NCBI GenBank assembly: GCA_023246995.1
Contig: JAHFHI010000087.1
Span: 1-6,226 of the forward strand
DNA from: Candidatus Omnitrophota bacterium
Lineage (GTDB): Bacteria > Omnitrophota > Omnitrophia > Omnitrophales > Aquincolibacteriaceae
DNA: 6,226 nucleotides
Reading direction: 5' to 3'
Positions 1 to 5,802 of the stretch are shown piece by piece; within the stretch, counting starts at the first letter, position 1, and every line of letters begins with the position of its first letter. The notes beneath the pieces are model-generated. The model worked only from the letters and a program-made list of their open reading frames with translations, did no database searches and had not been told where the DNA came from. The position numbers and the translations under genes were made by a program.

Positions 1-96
1 AAAACCTACGAAATCCCCGTTTCGTGGAAAGCCGCAAGCGCGAGCCTGCTCAAAAAAGAGCAGCCGGTCGCGAGTTTCCCTTCAAGCCTCTTTTGA
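1..96 (+). CDS. 3' end of an unidentified gene, possibly a family 2 glycosyltransferase (partial)
   Basis: Frame 1 is open from the left edge to a TGA at 94-96 and gives 31 residues ending in SSLF. It contains YEIPVSWK. An 'E-(I/V)-PV-x-W' string is common near the C-terminal end of the catalytic domain of family 2 glycosyltransferases such as polyprenyl-phosphate sugar transferases, so that is a weak guess. All three plus frames are open over this short stretch. I prefer frame 1 because its third codon positions are the most GC-rich, as in the downstream genes, and because its stop lies just before a strong promoter. The coding call is moderate and the function is little more than a hint. 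Confidence 0.4.
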   Translation, partial: KTYEIPVSWKAASASLLKKEQPVASFPSSLF

Positions 97-119
97 TTCT
101 TCCTTAAAACCCGCATGGC

Positions 120-148
120 TTGACACCTCGCGCGGCGAATCCTATGAT
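120..148 (+). promoter_or_regulatory. Sigma-70-type promoter of the cysteine desulfurase gene
   Basis: A perfect -35 box TTGACA (120-125) and a -10 box TATGAT (143-148, 5 of 6 matches) are separated by exactly 17 bases. Transcription would start near 155, leaving a leader of about 120 bases before the ATG at 274. It is the best promoter match I found in the window and sits just after the upstream gene's stop, so the desulfurase is probably transcribed independently. The call rests on sequence match only. Confidence 0.65.
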
Positions 149-161
149 TGAAATCATTATT
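143..161 (+). promoter_or_regulatory. Candidate operator over the -10: 14-bp dyad, Fur-box-like
   Basis: ATGATT-GA-AATCAT (144-157) is a perfect inverted repeat that covers the -10 box and the expected start of transcription, a classic place for a repressor. Aligned to the 19-bp Fur consensus GATAATGATAATCATTATC, positions 143-161 match at 13 of 19, including an unbroken AATCATTAT at 152-160. Fur repression of an iron-sulfur assembly gene would make biological sense. AT-rich promoter DNA matches Fur by chance fairly easily, and another regulator could use the same dyad. Confidence 0.35.
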
Positions 162-228
162 TGAGTTTGGCGTTTTTTTTAGAATATCTTTCTTCCCCAA
201 GGGGAGAGGGGGGAATGTCAAACTCGAG
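161..228. repeat. Palindromic repeat-like block in the desulfurase leader
   Basis: GAGTTTG (163-169) is inverted as CAAACTC (219-225), enclosing a T8 run (173-180) and a central palindrome TCCCCAAGGGGA (193-204) followed by a G-rich run to 213. Read on the minus strand, the core is CCTCTCCCCTTGGGGA, which resembles intergenic palindromic repeats found in many copies in various bacterial genomes. With only one copy in the window, I cannot show that it is repeated. It would be transcribed in the 5' leader and could fold there. I see no terminator-like arrangement, because the T8 run is not directly preceded by a stable stem. Confidence 0.35.
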
Positions 229-256
229 ATCAGTATTTAATTGCCAAGCTTTTTTG

Positions 257-262
257 AAAGGA
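257..262 (+). promoter_or_regulatory. Ribosome binding site that sets the desulfurase start at 274
   Basis: AAAGGA lies 11 bases upstream of ATG 274, slightly long but workable. The in-frame TTG at 241 has no purine-rich site before it and would add 11 residues that do not fit the family. The N-terminus after ATG 274, MNLPIYLDHHATTPVDP, matches where IscS/NifS proteins normally begin. Confidence 0.6.
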
Positions 263-273
263 ATTTTTCGGTT

Positions 274-1452
274 ATGAATTTGCCGATTTATTTGGATCAT
301 CACGCGACAACTCCGGTCGACCCGGAGGTGCTTGAAACCATGCTTCCGGCGCTGCGCGGCGAATTCGGCAACCCGGCAAGCCAGAGTCATCCCTTCGGCT
401 GGCGCGCGCAGGAGATCGTGGACGAGGCGCGCCGCACCGTCGCCGCTTTTATCGGGGCGCGAAGCGCGAGCGAGATTATTTTCACGAGCGGCACCACGGA
501 ATCGAACAATCTTGCGCTGAAAGGATGCCTTGAGGCGCTTCGCCTGAAAACGGCGCACGTGATCACCCAGACGACCGAGCACAAATCCGTGCTTGAGCCG
601 TGCCGATACCTTGAGACAAAGGGATTTCAAGTCACCTATCTTGATGTAGATTCCACGGGCCGCGTGGACCCCGGGGCGCTTGAGCGGGCCATCCGGCCCG
701 AGACCGCGATCCTTTCGATCATGCTCGCCAATAACGAAATCGGGACGCTTCAGCCGGTCGAGGAAATCGGCCGTATCGCCAAGAAAAGGGAGATTTTTTT
801 TCACGTCGACGCCGCGCAGGCGGCCGGAAAGATTCCGATTGACGTGAATCAAATGGGCATCGATCTCCTGTCTTTCTCTGCGCACAAGATGTACGGGCCC
901 AAGGGGGTGGGCGTGCTTTATGCGCGTTCTGAACGTCCACGGGTGAAACTTGCGCCGCTTTTTCACGGCGGGGGGCATGAAAAGGGGATTCGCTCCGGAA
1001 CGCTCAATGTCCCGGCCATCGCGGGCTTAGCCAAAGCCTGCGAGATTGCCGGGCGGTCCATGGACGAAGAAAACCGCCGCGTAAAGTCCCTGCGCGACCG
1101 GCTTGAAAAAGCGCTTCTCGCCGGGCTCGGGGATGCTTTTGTAAATGGGCATCCGCAGCACCGTTTGGCCGGAAATTTGAATATTAGCTTCCTTTATATT
1201 GAACCCGAGGCGCTTATGGCCGCGCTTCAGCAGGACCTGGCGGTTTCCGCGTCTTCAGCCTGCAGCTCCGGAATTCCCGAGGCATCGTATGTGATGAAAG
1301 CGCTTGGGATTGACGGGCAGCGGACCCATACGGCTTTACGTTTCGGGATCGGCCGTTTCAACACTGCCGAGGAGATCGATTACGCGGCCGAAAGGGTGAT
1401 CGATGCCGTAAAAAAGCTTAGGAAACTCTCCGGTCTCGCTCCGGGTTCTTAG
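274..1452 (+). CDS. iscS: Cysteine desulfurase, NifS/IscS family
   Basis: This cytosolic, pyridoxal-phosphate-dependent enzyme takes sulfur from L-cysteine as a persulfide, releasing alanine, and hands it to iron-sulfur cluster assembly and other sulfur-using pathways. The protein is 392 residues, close to E. coli IscS (404). Visible landmarks are the N-terminal YLDHHATTPVDP, His103 in TTEHKS, Asp179 and Gln182 in HVDAAQAAGK (cofactor ring contacts), Lys205 in SAHKMYGPKG (Schiff-base lysine), and Cys330 in SSACSSG (the persulfide-carrying cysteine on the mobile loop). The numbering is within one or two of E. coli IscS throughout. The C-terminal ALRFGIGRFNTAEEID is also typical. It has its own strong promoter and precedes an IscA-type carrier by 68 bases. 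No scaffold IscU is present in the window. IscS and NifS are not separable with certainty here, so the symbol is less sure than the enzyme. Confidence 0.96.
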   Translation: MNLPIYLDHHATTPVDPEVLETMLPALRGEFGNPASQSHPFGWRAQEIVDEARRTVAAFIGARSASEIIFTSGTTESNNLALKGCLEALRLKTAHVITQTTEHKSVLEPCRYLETKGFQVTYLDVDSTGRVDPGALERAIRPETAILSIMLANNEIGTLQPVEEIGRIAKKREIFFHVDAAQAAGKIPIDVNQMGIDLLSFSAHKMYGPKGVGVLYARSERPRVKLAPLFHGGGHEKGIRSGTLNVPAIAGLAKACEIAGRSMDEENRRVKSLRDRLEKALLAGLGDAFVNGHPQHRLAGNLNISFLYIEPEALMAALQQDLAVSASSACSSGIPEASYVMKALGIDGQRTHTALRFGIGRFNTAEEIDYAAERVIDAVKKLRKLSGLAPGS

Positions 1453-1471
1453 CGTTTGATTTAAGACCCGG
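1441..1471 (+). other. Stem-loop at the end of the desulfurase gene
   Basis: CCGGGT (1441-1446) pairs with ACCCGG (1466-1471), and CTTA (1448-1451) pairs with TAAG (1462-1465). This gives 10 base pairs with one bulged T at 1447 and a 10-base loop. The stem includes the last codons and the stop of the desulfurase. The following bases (GTTGGCG) are not T-rich, so it is not a standard intrinsic terminator. It may protect the mRNA 3' end or cause a partial stop. The -35 box of the next promoter lies in its loop. Confidence 0.5.
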
Positions 1472-1484
1472 GTTGGCGTAGAAT
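1456..1484 (+). promoter_or_regulatory. Sigma-70-type promoter of the IscA-like gene
   Basis: TTGATT (1456-1461, 4 of 6 matches) and TAGAAT (1479-1484, 5 of 6) are 17 bases apart. Transcription would start near 1491, about 30 bases before the coding region. A perfect inverted repeat TAGAA-TGAC-TTCTA (1479-1492) overlays the -10. Read-through from the upstream gene is also possible, because no clear terminator intervenes. A weaker alternative is TTGGCG (1473) with TATTAT (1498), but its 19-base spacing is less favourable. Confidence 0.5.
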
Positions 1485-1510
1485 GACTTCTATCTGTTAT
1501 TATTCAGTTT

Positions 1511-1517
1511 AAGGAGA
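1511..1517 (+). promoter_or_regulatory. Strong ribosome binding site with two possible start codons
   Basis: AAGGAGA is a near-perfect Shine-Dalgarno sequence. Two in-frame ATGs follow, at 1521 (4 bases after the GGAG core) and 1527 (10 bases after). Both are usable, and the proteins differ only by Met-Thr at the N-terminus. The spacing does not decide between them. Confidence 0.8.
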
Positions 1518-1520
1518 TTT

Positions 1521-1850
1521 ATGACCATGGCAGTATCGGTAACTCCCCAGGCAGTGGCGGAAATCAAGCGTATGGCCGAGAAGGAAAACCGGCCCGGCGT
1601 GGGCCTCCGCGTGGGGGTCAAGGGGGGCGGGTGTTCCGGCCTCTCTTATTTCATGGATTTTGACCTGAAAAAGGAAAAAGACAGCGAGTTTGATTTCGAC
1701 GGCCTCAAGGTTTTCGTGGACCCCAAAAGCTATCTTTATCTGGACGGCATGATGCTCGATTATGCCGACACCCTCAAGGAAAAAGGTTTTAAATTCGTGA
1801 ACCCCAATGCCTCCAAAACCTGCGGCTGCGGGGAATCCTTCAGCGTCTAA
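1521..1850 (+). CDS. iscA: A-type iron-sulfur carrier protein (IscA/HesB family)
   Basis: A-type carriers bind [2Fe-2S] or [4Fe-4S] clusters, or iron, and deliver them to target enzymes in the cytoplasm. The protein is 109 residues from ATG 1521 (107 from ATG 1527), the usual length for IscA. The three invariant cysteines are present: Cys38 in GGGCSGLSY, and Cys101 and Cys103 in the C-terminal CGCGESF. The segment GFKFVNPN just before them is characteristic. GFKF-NPN and CGCGESF look closest to E. coli IscA, while GGGCSG and VDP recall ErpA, so subfamily assignment is uncertain. It follows the cysteine desulfurase by 68 bases, has its own promoter and a strong ribosome binding site, and is closed by an intrinsic terminator. 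It can therefore be made as a single-gene transcript as well as by read-through. Confidence 0.95.
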   Translation: MTMAVSVTPQAVAEIKRMAEKENRPGVGLRVGVKGGGCSGLSYFMDFDLKKEKDSEFDFDGLKVFVDPKSYLYLDGMMLDYADTLKEKGFKFVNPNASKTCGCGESFSV

Positions 1851-1869
1851 CACCTTCCTGAATTTTTTG

Positions 1870-1892
1870 ACCGGGAATCCTTCCCGGTTTTT
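1870..1892 (+). terminator. Intrinsic terminator after the IscA-like gene
   Basis: ACCGGGA (1870-1876) pairs perfectly with TCCCGGT (1882-1888) around a five-base loop, and the T run continues to 1892. It lies 20 bases after the stop and separates the iron-sulfur genes from the phosphoenolpyruvate carboxylase unit. A 6-base T run precedes the stem, but there is no matching A-run layout to suggest efficient bidirectional use. Confidence 0.8.
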
Positions 1893-1895
1893 GGC

Positions 1896-1926
1896 TTGCA
1901 AGAATCCGAAAGCTGTGGCATACAAG
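1896..1926 (+). promoter_or_regulatory. Weak promoter candidate for the ppc unit
   Basis: Because a terminator ends at 1892, the ppc transcript most likely begins between there and 1957. The best boxes I see are TTGCAA (1896-1901) and TACAAG (1921-1926, 4 of 6 matches) with a long 19-base spacer; CATACA (1919-1924) gives a 17-base spacer but a poorer -10. Neither is convincing. A different sigma factor or low-level read-through is possible. Confidence 0.2.
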
Positions 1927-1957
1927 ATTGCGCAGAGGCCCCTGCGGCCATCCTCTT

Positions 1958-4726
1958 ATGAAAGATAAAAAAAACAGCGAAGAAAAACTGAAACCGCTCC
2001 ACCAGGAAGTCCGCTATCTGGTCGACTGTTTGAGTAAAGTCCTCCTCGAGCAGGAGGGCAAGGCCTTTGTCGAGCTCGTTGAGTCGGTCCGCCAAAGCGC
2101 CAAGGATTTGCGGCGGCGCTACAGCCCCGCGCTTGAAGCCGAGCTTCTAAAAAAAATCAGCGCGCTTGATCTGCCTAAAAAGACCAGGCTCATCCGGGCC
2201 TTTACCGTTTATTTTCAGCTTGTGAACCTGGCCGAGGAAAAACACCGGATCCGGCGCAAGCGCGCCTATGAGACGCAGGGCGCGGTGCAGCCGGGCTCCA
2301 TCGAACATATCGTCCAGAAAATCAAGGACGACGGCGTGCCTTTTTCAAAGCTCGAGAAATTCCTCTCCCAGCTCTCGATCGAGCTCGTGCTTACGGCGCA
2401 TCCGACCGAGGCCCAGCGCCGTTCGATTCTCGGGAAAATTTTCGCCATCGACCGGCTCCTTTTTGACCAGGAGTTCCGGATCTTGAGCCCGCGCGAGCGC
2501 CAGGAAACCGAGACCAAAATTTGCGAGGAGATGACGCTTCTTTGGCAGACCGACGAGCTTAGACGCCGGCGCCAGACCGTTTTGGATGAGGTTGATAACG
2601 GGCTTTTCTATCTCGACCAAGTCCTTTTTGAGGTACTGCCCGCGACCTTAAGGCGCTTTCACCGCCTGCTTGAGAAAGCCTACGGCAAAAAGATTCCCTT
2701 CCGTCCTTTTCTACGGTTCGGGTCCTGGGTCGGCGGAGACCGGGACGGCAATCCTTTCGTGACCCACAAGGTCACGCTCGAAGCCATCCGCCGGCAGAAG
2801 GACCTGATCCTGCGTAAATACATCAGCACCCTGAATGTTTTGCTCGAGGATTTCAGCCAGTCCATCCACCTTGTCGGGGCAAGCTCCAAACTTCAGGAAT
2901 CGATCCGGGAGGATGCCCAGGTGCTTCCCAGATTCGCTTTGGCCATGAAGGAAAAGAGCCGGGAAGAGCCGTGCCGAAAAAAAATCACCTTTATCCAAAG
3001 GAAACTTATCAACACCCTGCGCTTAAACGCCCTTGAGGTGGAACGCCGCACCGCGCCCGATGATACGATCGAGGCTTATTACCCCGGTGTTGAGGATTTA
3101 AAGGAAGACTTGCGTGTTCTTGCCCACGCGATTCGAAAAAACAAGGGGACTTACCTGGCAGGCAGGATTGACGCTTTTTTGGATTCGGTAGAACTTTTCG
3201 GATTTCACCTGACGAAACTCGACATGCGCGACAATGTCCAGGCGGTCCTCGCGGCGGTCTCCGAGATTCTTGAAAAAACCGGGCTCGGGGGCAGGCCTTA
3301 TCAGGAGCTCGGGGAGGATCTGAAGCAGGCCCTTCTCATGAAACTTATTTCCGGCGCGCCGCATACGCTCCCGGAACCGGCATTTTTGTCGCCCGAAACC
3401 CGCGAGATTCTCGATACCTTCAAGGCCGTGCGCCAGATTCGCGAAAATTTCGGAGTCCAGGCCGGAGACCGTTATATCCTAAGCATGACCAAGAACCCCT
3501 CGGATGTGCTGGCCCTTCTCTGGCTTGCCTATGAAACCGGCAACGAACACCTCATGGCGGTGCCTCTTTTTGAGAAGATCGAAGACCTAAGCGCGGCTCC
3601 GGGGGTGATGGCCACTCTTTATGAAATTCCGGTTTACCGAAAACATCTTGAGCGTTTCGGGGGAGCCCAGGAAGTGATGCTCGGCTACTCCGACTCCAAT
3701 AAAGACGGGGGGTTCCTGACGGCCAATTGGTGTCTTTACAAGGCGCAGACGGAGCTAAGCGAGACCGCGCAGCGCTTCAGGATCAAGCAGACATTATTTC
3801 ACGGCCGAGGCGGAACCATCGGCCGCGGAGGAGGCCCGACCAATCAAGCCATCATGGCCCAACCGAAGGGAACGCTCGGCGGGCGCATCAAAATGACGGA
3901 GCAGGGCGAGGTGGTTTCCTCCAAATATGCCAACCCGGTGATCGCCGAAAGAAATCTTGAGCTCGTCATTTCAGCCGTGGTCGCGGCAAGCCTCCTTGAT
4001 GACAAGCCCCCGGCCAAACTCAAGGCCTGGCAGCCCGTCATGGAAGAGCTTTCCGAAAATTCACTCAAGGCTTACCGCAATTTAGTGGACGGTTCGGAAG
4101 AATTTTTGCGATACTACAACGGTTCCACGCCGATCGGAGAGATTTCCAGGCTCAACATCGGTTCGAGACCGTCGGCCCGCCGTGAGGCCGGACGTTTTGA
4201 AGATTTGCGCGCGATTCCCTGGGTTTTCAGCTGGATGCAATCGCGGCAGACGATCCCGGGCTGGTTCGGCTTCGGCTCGGCCGTCGAGGCCTATCTCGGG
4301 AACCGGGGGATTCCGGGCCTGGGCGTTTTGCGCGAGATCTATCAGGAATGGCCCTTTTTCACGGCCTTGGTGGATTTCATGCAGATGAGCACCCAGAAAG
4401 CTGACATGCATATCGCCCGGCATTACGCGGGTCTCGTGGAGGATACGGCCTGCCGCGAAAAGTATCATGGCATCGTCGTCAAGGAGTTTGAAAGCACTCT
4501 TGAGGCTATTTTATCCATCACCCAGCAGGAGGAGATTCTGGACAACGCCTATTCGCTTCAGCACTCGATCCGCCTGCGTAATCCCTATGTGGACCCCTTG
4601 AGTTATGCCCAGGTTCTGCTTTTAAAAGAGCTTCGCAAACCCAACCCCCGGCACCGCGAGGAAATCGAGCGCGCGGTTCATCTCTCGATTAACGGCGTGG
4701 CCCATGGTTTGAGGAACACCGGATGA
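1958..4726 (+). CDS. ppc: Phosphoenolpyruvate carboxylase
   Basis: This cytosolic enzyme adds bicarbonate to phosphoenolpyruvate to make oxaloacetate and phosphate, refilling the TCA cycle. The 922-residue protein is somewhat longer than the 883 of E. coli. Key motifs occur in order: His148 in LTAHPTE, the GSWVGGDRDGNP block (255-266), Arg424 in KLDMRDN, Lys582 in GYSDSNKDGG, the glycine-rich FHGRGGTIGRGGGP loop (614-627) with His615, Arg617 and Arg623, LNIGSRPSAR (732-741), IPWVFSWMQSRQ, and the extreme C-terminal GLRNTG. The catalytic set appears complete. SDSNKDGG differs from the E. coli form SDSAKDAG. I chose ATG 1958 over the in-frame TTG at 1928 because the extra residues (RRGPCGHPL) look non-coding. 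No good Shine-Dalgarno precedes 1958; AGAGG (1934-1938) is too far and sits in a small hairpin. The stop overlaps the next start. Confidence 0.97.
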   Translation: MKDKKNSEEKLKPLHQEVRYLVDCLSKVLLEQEGKAFVELVESVRQSAKDLRRRYSPALEAELLKKISALDLPKKTRLIRAFTVYFQLVNLAEEKHRIRRKRAYETQGAVQPGSIEHIVQKIKDDGVPFSKLEKFLSQLSIELVLTAHPTEAQRRSILGKIFAIDRLLFDQEFRILSPRERQETETKICEEMTLLWQTDELRRRRQTVLDEVDNGLFYLDQVLFEVLPATLRRFHRLLEKAYGKKIPFRPFLRFGSWVGGDRDGNPFVTHKVTLEAIRRQKDLILRKYISTLNVLLEDFSQSIHLVGASSKLQESIREDAQVLPRFALAMKEKSREEPCRKKITFIQRKLINTLRLNALEVERRTAPDDTIEAYYPGVEDLKEDLRVLAHAIRKNKGTYLAGRIDAFLDSVELFGFHLTKLDMRDNVQAVLAAVSEILEKTGLGGRPYQELGEDLKQALLMKLISGAPHTLPEPAFLSPETREILDTFKAVRQIRENFGVQAGDRYILSMTKNPSDVLALLWLAYETGNEHLMAVPLFEKIEDLSAAPGVMATLYEIPVYRKHLERFGGAQEVMLGYSDSNKDGGFLTANWCLYKAQTELSETAQRFRIKQTLFHGRGGTIGRGGGPTNQAIMAQPKGTLGGRIKMTEQGEVVSSKYANPVIAERNLELVISAVVAASLLDDKPPAKLKAWQPVMEELSENSLKAYRNLVDGSEEFLRYYNGSTPIGEISRLNIGSRPSARREAGRFEDLRAIPWVFSWMQSRQTIPGWFGFGSAVEAYLGNRGIPGLGVLREIYQEWPFFTALVDFMQMSTQKADMHIARHYAGLVEDTACREKYHGIVVKEFESTLEAILSITQQEEILDNAYSLQHSIRLRNPYVDPLSYAQVLLLKELRKPNPRHREEIERAVHLSINGVAHGLRNTG

Positions 4727-5802
4727 AGATCCTCCAGCGCTACGTCCTGCGCGAACTGGCCTTTCCCTGCGCGATCTGCATCCTGACGCTCAATTTCATT
4801 TTCATGGCGGGCTATCTTGTGAAGGCCGCGCATTTCATCATCGGCCGCGGGGTGCCTATGCTCGAGACCTTCGGGGTGATTGCGCTCGCTCTGCCCGAAA
4901 TGGTCAGTTACACCGTGCCGACCAGTATCCTGACCGCGGTTTTGATCGTCTTCGGCGGGCTTTCGCAGAATAATGAAATCCGGGCGATCAAAGCCTCGGG
5001 CATCAATCCGATGCTGGTTATTGTCCCAGCATTGGGAGCCGGATTGGTCATGAGTTTTCTCATGTTCGTTTTCAATGACCAGGTCACGACCCGAGCGGGT
5101 TTTGAGCTGCGGCGCACCACCAAAAAGCTGCTCCTCCAGCACCCGGCCGCGCTTGTCGAAGCCGGGCGTTTTGTGAAACTTAGCGACACGATCGTGTTTC
5201 TGGCCAAGCAAGTCGAAGGCAACCGCCTGCGCGATATCGTCGCCTATGAAACCTCGGATTCCGAAAAACCGGTACGCACGATCATCGCCGAGCGCGGCGA
5301 GATGGTGAGCCTGCCCGGGGAACCTGCCATGCAGATCAAGCTCTACGACGGAAGCGTTTCCGACTCCCAGGGCTCAAGTGTGCAGGCCATCCAATTCAAG
5401 ACCTATGAATTTCCCACCTTCGGGCAGGAGGACCTCCGGCAGATGAAAAAGAAAATGCGCGATTTGAGCCTGGCCGAACTTTTGATCCGAGCGTCCCGGG
5501 AAAAAGCGCCCGAGGAGCGCCGCGAAATATGGAGCGCTTTCCATCACCGGATTGCCTTCGCCTTCGGATGTTTTATTTTCGTGTTTCTCGGGATTCCGGT
5601 GGCGATGCTCGTTCAGCGCGGGGAAATCGTTTTGAGCTTCGCGATTTCAATGGGCGCGGCAAGCCTTTATTACATTCTCTTCGTCGGGGCCAAAACGGTC
5701 GCGGTGGAGGGTTACCTTCCGGCGGTGATTGCCTACTGGTTCCCGAATCTGGCCCTTCTCGGGGCCGGGACCAAACTTCTGCGCCGCTCCATCGCGCTTT
5801 AA
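4723..5802 (+). CDS. LptF/LptG family permease (lipopolysaccharide export)
   Basis: LptF and LptG are inner-membrane partners that, with the ATPase LptB, pull lipopolysaccharide from the inner membrane and pass it to LptC and the periplasmic bridge. The 359-residue protein has the family layout: three N-terminal membrane segments (about 11-33, 50-79 and 98-118), a large periplasmic domain (about 119-270), and three C-terminal segments (about 274-296, 302-323 and 332-351). The cytoplasmic loop after helix 2, SQNNEIRAIKASGINP (81-96), matches the conserved coupling region facing LptB. NDQVTTRAGFELRR after helix 3 is also typical. I cannot say whether it is LptF or LptG. Its ATG overlaps the ppc stop as ATGA, so translation is probably coupled. 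No partner permease lies next to it, since the following gene is on the other strand. Confidence 0.92.
   Translation: MKILQRYVLRELAFPCAICILTLNFIFMAGYLVKAAHFIIGRGVPMLETFGVIALALPEMVSYTVPTSILTAVLIVFGGLSQNNEIRAIKASGINPMLVIVPALGAGLVMSFLMFVFNDQVTTRAGFELRRTTKKLLLQHPAALVEAGRFVKLSDTIVFLAKQVEGNRLRDIVAYETSDSEKPVRTIIAERGEMVSLPGEPAMQIKLYDGSVSDSQGSSVQAIQFKTYEFPTFGQEDLRQMKKKMRDLSLAELLIRASREKAPEERREIWSAFHHRIAFAFGCFIFVFLGIPVAMLVQRGEIVLSFAISMGAASLYYILFVGAKTVAVEGYLPAVIAYWFPNLALLGAGTKLLRRSIAL

Noticed and set aside
173..180. T8 run as a terminator of the upstream gene
   Set aside because: No stable GC-rich stem ends directly before it; the nearest stem is the AT-rich dyad at 144-157, which has only a two-base loop.
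6..221. A 71-codon minus-strand open frame at the left edge
   Set aside because: It runs through the strong promoter and the palindromic block; its PPLPLG string comes from translating the CCCC/GGGG palindrome.
157..978. A 273-codon open frame on the minus strand opposite the cysteine desulfurase
   Set aside because: It mirrors a GC-rich gene whose catalytic residues are all intact on the plus strand; its translation is rich in Arg, Lys and His with no recognisable domain, and its 3' part overlaps... the desulfurase promoter and leader.
2041..2057. CCTCCT-loop-AGGAGG hairpin inside ppc, with a perfect internal Shine-Dalgarno
   Set aside because: No suitable in-frame start codon follows at the right distance, and the codons encode a plausible Leu-Leu-Glu-Gln-Glu-Gly stretch, so it is probably chance.
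4678..5211. A 177-codon minus-strand open frame across the ppc/permease junction
   Set aside because: It is antisense to two well-supported genes and has a low-complexity, charged composition typical of shadow frames.
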